The translations under genes were made by a program, and so were the position numbers. A DNA stretch of 64,000 nt, taken from NCBI GenBank assembly GCA_021201825.1, contig JAJQED010000004.1, positions 124,001 through 188,000 on the forward strand. The letters run 5' to 3'. Under the pieces are notes generated by a model that did not search any database, had not been told where the DNA came from, and saw nothing but the letters and a program-made list of their open reading frames with translations. Within the stretch, counting starts at the first letter, position 1. The number at the start of each line of letters is the position of its first letter. Below, one piece after another: positions 1-8,521 of this stretch. Source of the stretch: Alistipes sp. (GTDB lineage Bacteria > Bacteroidota > Bacteroidia > Bacteroidales > Rikenellaceae).

Positions 1-906
1 CCGGGTGCATCCCGTAGCGAAAAATCCCACGATCTGGTTCGCGGCGGCAAGCCCGGCGTTTATATTGGCTTCGGCCGTTTCGGCGCCCATTTTCTTTGCA
101 GTGCCGAACACCCTTTTGCCGAACTTCTCTTCCAGTTCGGCCTGATTACCGGCGGCAATATCGGTAGCGTATTTCAAATCGGGCCGCTCTTCAAGGGCTT
201 GGGCCAGCCCCTGCTCGTCGATCACCTCCTTGCGGGCCGTATTTACAAGGGTTCCCCCTTTGGGCATACTGGTCAACAGGTCGTAACCGATGGAACCTTT
301 GGTCTGCTCCGTAGCGGGAATATGCAGTGAAAGGTAGCGGCTCTTGGAATAGAGCTCCTCCACGGAGTCGACCGGGACGACCCCGTCGGCTTCGAATACG
401 GCCTTGTCCGTTATGAACGGGTCGTAAGCGTAAACCTCCATTCCCATCGCCTTGCCGTAGCGGCCGACCAGCTTGCCGACGTTACCGTAGGCATGTATCC
501 CGAGAGTCTTGCCGTGGATCTCGCTTCCGGTACCGGGCGAGAAACAGTTGCGGGCCATATAGATCATCATCCCGATAGCCAGCTCGGCCACTGCATTCGA
601 GTTCTGCCCCGGAGTATTCATTACCACGATCCTGCGGGCTGAACAGGCGGCAAGGTCCACATTGTCGAAACCCGCCCCGGCGCGGACGACTATTTTAAGT
701 TTCGGCGCGGCATCCACCACATCCTGCGTAACTTTATCGCTGCGCACGATAATAGCGTCAGCGTCCGCCACGGCTTCCAGCAACTGTGCCTTGTCCGTAT
801 ATTTTTCCAGCAGGGCCATTTCGTGACCCGCATCCCGGATTATTTTACCGATCCCGTCCACGGCTTCCGCCGCGAAAGGTTTTTCGGTAGCTACCAATAT
901 TTTCAT
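1..906 (-). CDS. serA: D-3-phosphoglycerate dehydrogenase, 3' end cut by window edge
   Basis: Oxidises 3-phosphoglycerate to 3-phosphohydroxypyruvate with NAD, the first step of serine synthesis, in the cytosol. The ATG is at 904-906 and 302 codons are readable to the edge without a stop. At about 302 residues it is almost the full length of the short, ACT-less class, so only a few C-terminal residues are missing. The dinucleotide fold shows HAYGNVGK (about 138-145), with Ala in place of the first Gly of the usual GxGxxG. An Arg in NTARKEVIDE (about 222-231) binds substrate. The catalytic His of the usual family is replaced by Lys in TAKKMGAETAEAN (about 269-281), as in the Lys-type ACT-less enzymes of Bacteroides and Entamoeba. 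It lies downstream of serC on the same strand, separated by a broken phosphatase gene. Identity is very sure. Confidence 0.95.
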   Translation of the reverse strand, partial: MKILVATEKPFAAEAVDGIGKIIRDAGHEMALLEKYTDKAQLLEAVADADAIIVRSDKVTQDVVDAAPKLKIVVRAGAGFDNVDLAACSARRIVVMNTPGQNSNAVAELAIGMMIYMARNCFSPGTGSEIHGKTLGIHAYGNVGKLVGRYGKAMGMEVYAYDPFITDKAVFEADGVVPVDSVEELYSKSRYLSLHIPATEQTKGSIGYDLLTSMPKGGTLVNTARKEVIDEQGLAQALEERPDLKYATDIAAGNQAELEEKFGKRVFGTAKKMGAETAEANINAGLAAANQIVGFFATGCTR

Positions 907-927
907 ACCAAGATAATTTTATGGTTT

Positions 928-2072
928 TCAGTTTATTTGACGGTTGGTTTCTGTAACGGGATTCCATAACCGTTTGGCCTGCGGATCGTCGAACAACAGG
1001 AATAATTCCCCGTTCTCGACGGCAACTCCCCTCGACTTGCTTTCTTGACGGTTACGTGCATTATCAACATTTACATCGATGACCCGCCCGTCGAAAAAGG
1101 AACAGATTTCATCGAATATCGTGTGACCGACGAACAGCCTGTCTGCCGCGCAAATCGTAAGCACATCCGTTACCCCCTTTTCATCGATAGGTGTGTAATA
1201 CTCATTTTCGCCCGGCCTGACCATCCCTCTGTACCATAAAGGCCCTTCCATCCCGAAAAGCAGATCAACTATCGGATAGTCTTTCCGGGTTTCCATATCG
1301 TAATACAGGCAATCACGCATTACTTTTTCAATCCGGGGGTGTCCAGCCATAATTCGGGAGGTAATATTTTTACGTTCAGGCCGGCATGTGTAAAAACGTT
1401 CCTGCCGATATGTTCAATAAAATTACGGGTGGAGAGCCATTCTCCCAACACCCAATCCGGCGTCCAAAGTTCCTGGTATTCGATCCCTAATTTTTCGGCC
1501 AGGGAAGTATATTTCGGGAACGTATAGCGCAAGTCTCCTGTCAGGACCATGCTCTCATGGTTACCCGGAAGGAAATGGACCATTCCGCCCGCTTGTTCCG
1601 CATCTGCCGAAAGTTTATATACCAGCCAGAAAATGGGCAGCACATCCGGGCCCCGGTCGAAAATATCGCCGAGCAATACGAAATGGCCGTCTCCGTATAG
1701 CCAGTTATAGTCATTATCCATTATCCCCGCTGAAAGCAGTATGGAAACAAAAGCATCCATATTGCCGTGAGGATCGGAGAGGACCGTGATCTTTTCTTGT
1801 TCCGGGTAAAAACAATCGGGGACGGTAACTTTACGGAGAGAAACCTCGAAACGGTGAATGCCGTCGGAAGAGGTGACCTCGAAAGGTTCGTCGGGTAAAA
1901 GCGGACCTATTTCCGGCTCCCCGTCCAGCACCCGAATAATAGCTAAACCGTCGTCGTCATAATGAATATATGGCCCGTCCGAATAAACGGGCGGTACCGC
2001 AGCCATGGCATGCCCGGTGAGCATCAAGGCCATAAAACAAAACGTCGACCGTATTTTCAGGGGAAAGGACAT
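928..2072 (-). pseudogene. Secreted PPP-family metallophosphatase, split by a frameshift
   Basis: Two overlapping frames encode one protein. The first (2072 to 1320, 250 aa) has a signal peptide (about 1-24) and the metal-binding motifs of calcineurin-like phosphatases: DPHGN (100-104), GDIFDRG (135-141), GNHE (170-173) and a later HAG. The second (1350 to 928) carries the C-terminal part with a YRG and an FVGHT motif. The switch falls at a run of five A (coding strand TTGAAAAAGTAATG, near 1320-1327). One extra A would join LDTPGLKK directly to VMRDCLYYD and give about 380 aa. The order of motifs resembles Shewanella-like protein phosphatases. The gene sits between serC and serA. It is either a real single-base loss or a homopolymer error in the assembly. 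The slip site is not a canonical X-XXY-YYZ heptamer. Confidence 0.8.
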
Positions 2073-2090
2073 AATTACCGGTAGAGTAAA

Positions 2091-2112
2091 GCCCGGGTAA
2101 CGTCACCCGGGC
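2091..2112 (-). terminator. Hairpin after serC
   Basis: GCCCGGGT, a six-base loop and ACCCGGGC form a perfect 8-bp stem just past the serC stop and before the phosphatase start. On the minus strand only three T follow, so it is a weak terminator or attenuator that may let some transcription pass on to the phosphatase and serA. Confidence 0.45.
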
Positions 2113-2132
2113 CGTTACATAAATGGTGGAGC

Positions 2133-3206
2133 TTATTTACGGTACAGAGACTCGAATTCCTGCATACAAGCTATAAGTGCCTCTACGCTTTCCTTCGGCA
2201 GCGCGTTATAGCAGGATGCACGGAAACCGCCCACAAGGCGATGCCCCTTGATGCCGACCATGCCCCGCGACTTGGCGAATTCGAGGAATTCGGGAGCCAG
2301 CTCTTCATACCCGTCGTTCATTACAAAACAGATATTCATCAGCGAACGGTCCTCGCTGGCGGCCGTCCCTTTGAACAACGGGTTGCGGTCTATTTCGCCG
2401 TACAGGATATCGGCCTTTTCATGCGCCCTGCGGTTCATTTCAGCTACCCCTCCCTGAGCCTTGACCCAGCGGAGCACTTCCCTTACCACATATATCGGGA
2501 AGACCGGCGGAGTATTGAACATCGAATCGTTAGCGATCTGGTTACGGTAGTCCACCATCGAGGGCAGCGGCCGCGACACCTTGCCCAGAATATCCTCACG
2601 TACTATAACGAACGTTACACCGGCAGGCCCCATATTCTTCTGTGCCCCCCCGTAAATCAGCCCGTATTTCGAAACGTCTACCGGGCGGCTGAGGATATCG
2701 GAGCTCATATCGGCCACAAGGGTAACCGGGCTGTCGATATCCGTATGGTACTCCGTACCGTAAATCGTATTGTTGGTAGTGATATGCAGGTAATCCAGAT
2801 CGGACGGGATATCGTATCCTTTGGGAATATAACTGAAATTCCGGTCCTCGGAAGAAGCCAGGACCAACGTCTCTCCGAAATTCTTGGCCTCCTTGATGGC
2901 TTTTTTAGCCCAGACTCCCGTATTCACGTAACCGGCTTTATTTTCAAGCAGGTTATAGGGGATCTGGAAAAACTGCGTGCTGGCCCCACCGCCCACGAAA
3001 ATGATCTTATGGGTGTCGGGAACGTTCAGCAGCTCCCGGAGCAGGGCATTGGCTTCGTCGTTAACCTTTTCGAAATCCTTGGTGCGGTGCGATATTTCGA
3101 GAAGCGACAAACCGATCCCGTCGAGTTCCAGTACGGCATTTGCCGAATTCTCGATAGCCTCGCGCGGAAGAATTGAAGGCCCGGCGTTGAAATTGTGAAT
3201 CTTCAT
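2133..3206 (-). CDS. serC: Phosphoserine aminotransferase
   Basis: PLP enzyme that converts 3-phosphohydroxypyruvate and glutamate to O-phosphoserine and 2-oxoglutarate, the second step of serine synthesis; the family also acts in pyridoxal phosphate synthesis. The protein has 357 residues, the usual length. It starts [14 protein letters not shown], the typical SerC N-terminus. The PLP-binding lysine is K190 in [13 protein letters not shown], and GGGASTQF (72-79) forms part of the cofactor phosphate site. It is the promoter-proximal gene of the serine cluster, with serA downstream after the broken phosphatase gene. A TAGCTTTG promoter element lies about 50 bp ahead of the start. Identity is very sure. 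Confidence 0.97.
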   Translation of the reverse strand: MKIHNFNAGPSILPREAIENSANAVLELDGIGLSLLEISHRTKDFEKVNDEANALLRELLNVPDTHKIIFVGGGASTQFFQIPYNLLENKAGYVNTGVWAKKAIKEAKNFGETLVLASSEDRNFSYIPKGYDIPSDLDYLHITTNNTIYGTEYHTDIDSPVTLVADMSSDILSRPVDVSKYGLIYGGAQKNMGPAGVTFVIVREDILGKVSRPLPSMVDYRNQIANDSMFNTPPVFPIYVVREVLRWVKAQGGVAEMNRRAHEKADILYGEIDRNPLFKGTAASEDRSLMNICFVMNDGYEELAPEFLEFAKSRGMVGIKGHRLVGGFRASCYNALPKESVEALIACMQEFESLYRK

Positions 3207-3255
3207 GATCTTAAAAAAGGTTAATTGTTATACTTGAAAGCCTTTTAGAGCAACA

Positions 3256-3263
3256 CAAAGCTA
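3256..3263 (-). promoter_or_regulatory. -7 promoter element for serC
   Basis: TAGCTTTG on the minus strand matches the Bacteroidetes -7 consensus TAnnTTTG exactly. It lies about 50 bp upstream of the serC ATG. No clear -33 TTTG was found at the right spacing. Confidence 0.5.
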
Positions 3264-3355
3264 TCAATAAATTTCCGGATTATATCCCGGCGGCCGGATT
3301 TTTTTGTTAAATAAATAACAGTGCATTGCGGCACCTGCCGTTATGGTTTTTTAAG

Positions 3356-3363
3356 TAACTTTG
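3356..3363 (+). promoter_or_regulatory. -7 promoter element for the yicC operon
   Basis: TAACTTTG matches TAnnTTTG. It places the transcript start near 3370, so the TTG at 3361 lies inside the promoter and cannot be the yicC start. The ATG at 3409 then has a leader of about 40 nt. Confidence 0.55.
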
Positions 3364-3408
3364 CAAACCGCTCCGGCATGGTCCGGCTGCGGTCCTAACG
3401 CGACGACG

Positions 3409-4284
3409 ATGATAAAATCCATGACCGGCTACGGTAAGGCCGAAAACGTTACCGGCAGTAAAAAGATCACGGTCGAAGTACGTTCACTTAACAGCAAGCA
3501 GTTCGACTTTTCTGTGAAATGCCCCTCCGTCTACCGGTCGGCAGACAATGAAATCAGGTCGATGGTTTCCCAGTCGCTCGCCCGGGGAAAGATAGACCTT
3601 TATATAAACTGCGAATCTGCCGCCGGTGCCGCGCCGGTGCGGATCGACCCGGGGGTTTTCGCCGACTATTACGGCCAGGTCAGCCGGATAGCCATCCAAA
3701 ACGGGATCCCGTTGGATAACTGCGGAGAGATAGTCTCCGCGATCCTGAGGCTCCCCGAGGTTGTAGAGAATCACGCCGAGACCCTCGAGGATACCGAAAA
3801 AGCCGTGTTGCTCGAAACGGTCGGGACTGCCCTGCAGGCCATCGACAGTTTCCGGATATCCGAAGGGGCTATCCTGATCGCCGATATCCTGGAGAGAGTA
3901 GGGAATATAGAGTCTGCCGTCGCCCTGGTCGAGCCCTACGAACCCGAGAGGATCGATGCTGTTAAGACCCGCATCCGGGAAAACCTCGAAAAAGCCCAAT
4001 TGAGTTGCGACGAGAACCGTTTGGAGCAGGAGATAATCTATTACCTCGAGAAATTCGACGTCACCGAAGAGAAAGTACGGCTGCGCAACCACTGCGCCTA
4101 TTTCCGCGAAGTGGCGGACCGGGAGGACAACGCCGGAAAGAAGCTGGGTTTCATCGCCCAGGAAATGGGCCGTGAGATAAACACCCTCGGCTCCAAGGCC
4201 AACCATTCCGAGATACAGAAGATAGTGGTCGGCATGAAAGACGAGCTGGAAAAGATAAAAGAGCAACTGTTGAATATACTATAA
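3409..4284 (+). CDS. yicC: YicC/YloC family endoribonuclease-like protein
   Basis: A 291-residue member of the YicC family, a conserved protein linked in other bacteria to RNA decay and stationary-phase fitness. The ATG at 3409 gives the invariant start MIKSMTGYGKAE. The frame stays open upstream to a TTG at 3361, but that codon overlaps the promoter element. The C-terminal region holds the conserved stretch GKKLGFIAQEMGREINTLG, followed by KANHSEIQ. The gene is first in a run with gmk, nadD, ddl and a DUF3109 gene, and yicC next to gmk is a widespread arrangement. The family assignment is very sure. The exact substrate in this organism cannot be read from sequence. Confidence 0.93.
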   Translation: MIKSMTGYGKAENVTGSKKITVEVRSLNSKQFDFSVKCPSVYRSADNEIRSMVSQSLARGKIDLYINCESAAGAAPVRIDPGVFADYYGQVSRIAIQNGIPLDNCGEIVSAILRLPEVVENHAETLEDTEKAVLLETVGTALQAIDSFRISEGAILIADILERVGNIESAVALVEPYEPERIDAVKTRIRENLEKAQLSCDENRLEQEIIYYLEKFDVTEEKVRLRNHCAYFREVADREDNAGKKLGFIAQEMGREINTLGSKANHSEIQKIVVGMKDELEKIKEQLLNIL

Positions 4285-4318
4285 ACCGCGAACCCGCTAC
4301 CCACCTGAACACATTTTT

Positions 4319-4918
4319 ATGGACAGCGCATCCCATATCGCCCGATATCCGGCCGACTGCAAGGTCGTTATAATCTCTGCGCCTTCCGGTGCAGGCAAGA
4401 CCACGATCGTAAAGCGGATAATGCAACGGTTCCCGAAGCTGGAATTTTCGGTTTCCGCTACCAGCCGCCTGCCCCGGCACACCGAGAAACACGGTGTGGA
4501 CTATTATTTCGTGACGGGCGAAGAATTTATGCGGGACGTGGCCGCCGGCAAATTCGTGGAATGGGAAGAAGTTTATGCCGGGACCCGTTACGGCACCTTG
4601 CTGTCGGAAGTAGAACGCATTTGGCAGGCGGGCAATTCTATAATCTTCGACGTGGATGTCAAGGGCGGGATAAAGTTGAAAGATATTTTCCGGGAGAGGG
4701 CCCTTTCGATTTTCATAATGCCTCCCTCGGTGGAGGAACTCCGCCACCGCCTGGTAAAGAGGGGGACCGACTCACCCGAGGTTATCGAGAAGCGGGTCGC
4801 CAAAGCCGGGATCGAGATCATGGACGCGCCTGCTTTCGACCTAACGGTGATAAACGACGACCTGGACAAAGCCGTAGCGGAAGTTGCCGGAGCTATCGAA
4901 TCTTTTCTGGAAGTTTGA
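4319..4918 (+). CDS. gmk: Guanylate kinase
   Basis: Phosphorylates GMP to GDP with ATP, a step of purine nucleotide salvage and synthesis, in the cytosol. It has 199 residues, the usual size. The P-loop SAPSGAGKTTIV lies at about 20-31, followed by the GMP-binding part with SVSATSR, HGVDYYF and EWEEVYAGTRYGT. The start MDSASHIARYPADCK gives a slightly longer leader before the first beta strand than in many homologues. It lies 34 bp after yicC and its stop is one base from the nadD ATG, so the two are probably translated together. Confidence 0.96.
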   Translation: MDSASHIARYPADCKVVIISAPSGAGKTTIVKRIMQRFPKLEFSVSATSRLPRHTEKHGVDYYFVTGEEFMRDVAAGKFVEWEEVYAGTRYGTLLSEVERIWQAGNSIIFDVDVKGGIKLKDIFRERALSIFIMPPSVEELRHRLVKRGTDSPEVIEKRVAKAGIEIMDAPAFDLTVINDDLDKAVAEVAGAIESFLEV

Positions 4919-4919
4919 T

Positions 4920-5738
4920 ATGGCCGAGATTATCATCTATCCGGGTTCGTTCAACCCTGTACATAAAGGACATATTGCCGTGGCCAACTATGTCGCCGGT
5001 TCGGGATTGTGCGATGAGCTGTGGCTAAGCGTATCGCCGCACAACCCGCTTAAACGAAACGAAATGCTGGCCCCCGAACAGGACCGGCTGGAAATGGTCC
5101 GTATTGCACTTAAAGAGGAGCCGGTAAACCGGAACATCTCTGTAACGGATATCGAAACGACACTGCCGACGCCATCCTATACGGTCGACACCCTATGCCA
5201 TTTAGAGAAAACCTATCCCGGCAAGAAATTCTCCCTGCTCATAGGCACCGACATTCTTCCGGAAATGCACCGGTGGCGGGAAATAAATTACCTGCTCGAC
5301 AATTACCGTATATATGTCTACCCGCGAAAGGGAAGCGATTTCGAACAGCTGGCCCCGGGCATGAAACTGCTCACCAACGCCCCCGTGATCGAAATATCAG
5401 CAACCGCTATACGGGAAACCCTCGAGCGGGGCGGTTATCTCGGCGATTTACTCTCTCCGGGAGTGATCGGCTATATATATGACCGGGGGCTCTGGGTCCC
5501 GGATGCGGCGGCCAGGCGCCTGGAGGTACTGGACCGGGAACTGGAAACCACAGTCGGAATTTCCCGGCAATATATGGAACGAGGGCGGCTTAACTATAAA
5601 TTCGCGGAGTACGGACCCGCACTCAACGACTTCCTTAAGGTCCGCGAACTCGAGCCTGCTAACAAGGAAGCAGGTGGATACATAAAACTCTTGCAGGATA
5701 TTTTCGAGTACAGGAACATGGATATTTACAATCCTTAA
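4920..5738 (+). CDS. nadD: Nicotinate-nucleotide adenylyltransferase with C-terminal TPR-like extension
   Basis: Adenylates nicotinate mononucleotide to deamido-NAD in NAD synthesis. The nucleotidyltransferase core is residues 1-190, with GSFNPVHKGH (9-18), SPHNPLK (39-45) and EISATAIRE (158-166). The ATG at 4920 follows the gmk stop by one base and gives the typical MAEIIIYPGSFNP start. Residues 191-272 are extra: NadD normally ends near the segment GVIGYIYDRGLW. The tail contains a TPR-like helical hairpin (RGRLNYKFAEYGPALNDFLK, then VRELEPANKEAGGY) and ends IFEYRNMDIYNP. That ending recalls small stand-alone TPR proteins of Bacteroidetes, from memory of the group. The joined frame has no break. 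The enzyme identity is very sure; the tail's role is unknown. Confidence 0.95.
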   Translation: MAEIIIYPGSFNPVHKGHIAVANYVAGSGLCDELWLSVSPHNPLKRNEMLAPEQDRLEMVRIALKEEPVNRNISVTDIETTLPTPSYTVDTLCHLEKTYPGKKFSLLIGTDILPEMHRWREINYLLDNYRIYVYPRKGSDFEQLAPGMKLLTNAPVIEISATAIRETLERGGYLGDLLSPGVIGYIYDRGLWVPDAAARRLEVLDRELETTVGISRQYMERGRLNYKFAEYGPALNDFLKVRELEPANKEAGGYIKLLQDIFEYRNMDIYNP

Positions 5739-5755
5739 TTAAAGCGACACTTCAT

Positions 5756-6748
5756 ATGCCCCGCAAAATAAATATAGCGCTGTTCGCCGGTGGGAATTCC
5801 TCGGAACGGGAAGTTTCCCTTAAAAGCGCGGCACAGGTCGGCGCCTCCCTCGACCGGGAAAAATACAATGTATTCACCATAGCCGTATCCGGGACAAACT
5901 GGTCTTACGACATGGATGGATGCCTCGTGGAGGTCGACAAGAACGATTTTAGCCTGCCGCTGCCGGACGGCAAAACAAAGCTCGACTATGCGCTTATTAT
6001 GATACACGGCACCCCGGGTGAGGACGGTATGCTCCAGGGATATTTCGAATTGATAGGAGTCCCGTACTCATCCTGCGATCTGGTATCTACGGTCCTAACT
6101 TTCGACAAACTGGCCTGCAAACGGGCTGTGGGTGCCGCCGGGCTTCATATTGCGGACCAGGTAATGATTCACCAGGGGGACCATATCGACCCGGATGATA
6201 TTGTCGGGAAATTGGGGTTGCCGCTCTTCGTTAAGCCGAACGCCAGCGGGAGCAGTTTCGGCGTTACAAAGGTAACACGGAAAGAAGATATTATACCGGC
6301 AATAGAGACCGCATTCCGGGAAAGCCCGGCCGTTATGGCGGAGCGTTTTATCGGCGGCAGGGAGATAGGGTGCGGGATACTCCTTACCCGGGATAACGAA
6401 TATATACTGCCGGTTACGGAGATCAGGCCCAAAAAGGAATTTTTCGACTACGAAGCCAAATACACTCCCGGAATGTCCGAGGAGATAACCCCGGCCGAAA
6501 TCGGCCCGGAAATCCTCTCGGAACTCAACCGGATGAGCCGGGCCGCTTACAAAGCCTGCGGCTGCCGGGGAATTGTGCGGATCGACTTTATCCTCACCGA
6601 CGACGGCATTCCGTACTTTATCGAGATCAATTCCATTCCGGGTATGAGCCCGGGCAGTATTGTGCCCCAGCAGGCCGCCTGTGCCGGTTATACGCTCGGC
6701 GAGCTGTTCGATATAGTGATCCGGGACACTTACTTCGAGCGCAAATGA
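5756..6748 (+). CDS. ddl: D-alanine--D-alanine ligase
   Basis: ATP-grasp enzyme that joins two D-alanines for the peptidoglycan stem peptide, in the cytosol. It has 330 residues, the normal length. Visible family signatures are FAGGNSSEREVSL near the N-terminus, HGTPGEDGMLQG, the ATP-grasp strand LFVKPNASGSSFGVTKV, and the metal-binding end IEINSIPGMSPGSIVP. The start ATG at 5756 lies 17 bp after nadD. The end overlaps the DUF3109 start by four bases (ATGA), which suggests translational coupling. Identity is very sure. Confidence 0.96.
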   Translation: MPRKINIALFAGGNSSEREVSLKSAAQVGASLDREKYNVFTIAVSGTNWSYDMDGCLVEVDKNDFSLPLPDGKTKLDYALIMIHGTPGEDGMLQGYFELIGVPYSSCDLVSTVLTFDKLACKRAVGAAGLHIADQVMIHQGDHIDPDDIVGKLGLPLFVKPNASGSSFGVTKVTRKEDIIPAIETAFRESPAVMAERFIGGREIGCGILLTRDNEYILPVTEIRPKKEFFDYEAKYTPGMSEEITPAEIGPEILSELNRMSRAAYKACGCRGIVRIDFILTDDGIPYFIEINSIPGMSPGSIVPQQAACAGYTLGELFDIVIRDTYFERK

Positions 6749-7341
6749 TAGAGATAGACGGTAAGATAGTGAGCCTCGATATCCTGACGGAACGGTTCTG
6801 CTGCGATATCGGGCGGTGCAGGGGAATGTGTTGCGTGGAGGGTAATTCCGGGGCGCCCCTCGAACAGGAGGAGTGCGCGGTTCTCCGGGACGAATTCCAA
6901 AAATACCGTGATTACCTCAAACCCGAGGGCCTTGCCGCCATAGGCAAACACGGTTTTTATGTCGTGGACCAGGACGGGGACCTGACCACTCCGCTGATCG
7001 ATGGCGCCGAATGTGCCTATGCCGTATCCGATAACGGGATAACTTTTTGCGCCATCGAAAAGGCATGGCGGGAGGGCAGGACTACATTCCGCAAACCCGT
7101 CTCCTGCCATTTATACCCGGTACGGGTCGCCAAATTCTCCGACGGCAGTTTCGGCCTGAATTACCACCGGTGGGACGTATGTTCTCCGGCAGTGAAACAC
7201 GGGAAGAAAAACGGAGTGCCGGTTTACCGCTCCCTGCGCGAAGCGCTGGTAAGGCGGTTCGGGGATGAATTCTACACGGCCCTCGAAGAGGCCGAACGGC
7301 TTCTTGCCGATGAAACTGCCGGGAATGGAAAGTTTTTTTAA
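6745..7341 (+). CDS. DUF3109 family cysteine-rich protein
   Basis: A 198-residue protein of the DUF3109 family, common in Bacteroidetes and of unknown function. It has many conserved cysteines: CCDIGRCRGMCC near residues 19-30, then ECAY, FCAIEKAW, SCHLYPVRV and WDVCSP. This pattern resembles the YkgJ-type clusters thought to bind zinc or an iron-sulfur centre, but no metal can be assigned from sequence. No signal peptide or membrane segment is seen. It overlaps ddl by four bases and ends the yicC-gmk-nadD-ddl run. The family call is sure; the function is not known. Confidence 0.85.
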   Translation: MIEIDGKIVSLDILTERFCCDIGRCRGMCCVEGNSGAPLEQEECAVLRDEFQKYRDYLKPEGLAAIGKHGFYVVDQDGDLTTPLIDGAECAYAVSDNGITFCAIEKAWREGRTTFRKPVSCHLYPVRVAKFSDGSFGLNYHRWDVCSPAVKHGKKNGVPVYRSLREALVRRFGDEFYTALEEAERLLADETAGNGKFF

Positions 7342-7349
7342 AAACTTTG

Positions 7350-7357
7350 TAAATTTG
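7350..7357 (+). promoter_or_regulatory. -7 promoter element for the M23/LysM gene
   Basis: TAAATTTG fits TAnnTTTG and lies 40 bp before the ATG at 7398, in the 56-bp gap after the DUF3109 gene. The M23 gene therefore probably has its own promoter. Confidence 0.5.
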
Positions 7358-7397
7358 TGACCGAACCTAACCTTATCCGATTAAAATATTACTACCA

Positions 7398-8444
7398 GTG
7401 AAACAAATTTACGTCGCGGTTCTTTTGATCCTTATATCCGTATATGCCGCTCTCGGGCAGAAGATCCCGGCGGCTCCCGCCCTGGAGAACCTGCCCAAGA
7501 TCGCAATCGACACCCTGCCTACGCAGGACGACGACACCAAGATCATAATATACAGCAACAATACCTGGAGCTATTACCGGCCCGGATTCGGGGACGACCT
7601 AAAAGACCTGCCGGTTTACAGCGAGAATTGGGTTACCGAAGAGGTTTTTGCCTACCGGAATATACAGATATCCGATCTGCCGCAGACCATCGACGTCAAC
7701 CTTATCGCCTCGCTCGACGATTTCCATATACCCATCACGGGAAAGGTTTTCTCCAAGTACGGCCGTCGCGGCCGCCGCAACCATAACGGGGTGGACATCC
7801 CGCTGAAGATAGGGGAGCCGATTTATGCCACGTTCAGCGGACGGGTCCGCTATTCCAAATATAATACGGGCGGCTACGGCAACCTTATTATTCTCCGCCA
7901 CGAAAACGGCCTGGAGACGTGGTACGCCCACCTGTCCAAATCCAACGTAGAACCGGGCGAGTTCGTAAAGGCCGGTCAAATAATCGGTTACGGCGGGAAT
8001 ACCGGCCGCAGCCGGGGGCCGCACCTGCATTTCGAGGTCCGTTACTGTGACCAGACATTCGATCCGGAACACCTTTTCGATTTCGAGCAGGGACAGATCA
8101 AGTACCGCACGTTCGCCCTCGAGAGGTCCTATTTCAATATCAATTCCCGCGCGTCGGATGAGCTGGAGGACCACGACTTCGAAGAATACGCCTCGCTGGT
8201 AAATTCGGACGGTGAGGAGATCAGTTCCGAAGACATCCTGAATTACATCGCCCAGGGCGGCAACGGCGGCTCGAAATCCGCCAGCCTGGACGAGGGCGAT
8301 GCGGTCTATCATACGATCGTTTCCGGGGACATCCTGGGCAAGCTGGCCCAGCGTTACGGTGTGTCCATCGACCAGATCTGCCGGTTGAACAATATCCAGA
8401 GGACGACCATACTGCAACTGGGCCGCAGGTTGCGGATTAAGTAG
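7398..8444 (+). CDS. Secreted M23 peptidase with C-terminal LysM domain
   Basis: A 348-residue exported peptidoglycan hydrolase or its regulator. Residues 1-20 form a signal peptide (MKQIYVAVLLILISVYAALG). The M23 (lysostaphin-type) domain spans about 120-220. It carries the zinc ligands of HNGVDIP and HLHFEVR and the third motif WYAHLSK. A LysM domain at the C-terminus (about 302-348, VYHTIVSGDILGKLAQRYGV) should bind glycan. Between them is an acidic linker. All zinc motifs are intact, so it is probably an active endopeptidase rather than a degenerate EnvC/NlpD-type activator, but that is inference. It ends before a strong convergent terminator. Confidence 0.92.
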   Translation: MKQIYVAVLLILISVYAALGQKIPAAPALENLPKIAIDTLPTQDDDTKIIIYSNNTWSYYRPGFGDDLKDLPVYSENWVTEEVFAYRNIQISDLPQTIDVNLIASLDDFHIPITGKVFSKYGRRGRRNHNGVDIPLKIGEPIYATFSGRVRYSKYNTGGYGNLIILRHENGLETWYAHLSKSNVEPGEFVKAGQIIGYGGNTGRSRGPHLHFEVRYCDQTFDPEHLFDFEQGQIKYRTFALERSYFNINSRASDELEDHDFEEYASLVNSDGEEISSEDILNYIAQGGNGGSKSASLDEGDAVYHTIVSGDILGKLAQRYGVSIDQICRLNNIQRTTILQLGRRLRIK

Positions 8445-8461
8445 CCGGAACTTCCATAATA

Positions 8462-8501
8462 AATTCATAAAGCGGCCCAATAGTGGGCCGCTTTATGAAT
8501 T
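8462..8501. terminator. Bidirectional terminator
   Basis: An 18-bp perfect stem (AATTCATAAAGCGGCCCA and its complement) with an ATAG loop lies between the convergent M23 and dihydroorotate-dehydrogenase-like genes. The A/T-rich stem base gives a T-rich tract on both strands. Confidence 0.85.
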
Positions 8502-8521
8502 ACTATAGATAAGATTCGCAA

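Noticed and set aside
1314..1330. Programmed -1 frameshifting in the phosphatase gene
   Set aside because: The site is G-AAA-AAG rather than a canonical slippery heptamer, and no downstream stem or pseudoknot is obvious. An indel in A5 is simpler.
2241..3176. A long open frame (311 codons) antisense to serC
   Set aside because: It mirrors the codon bias of serC, has no family features, no promoter and no neighbour support.
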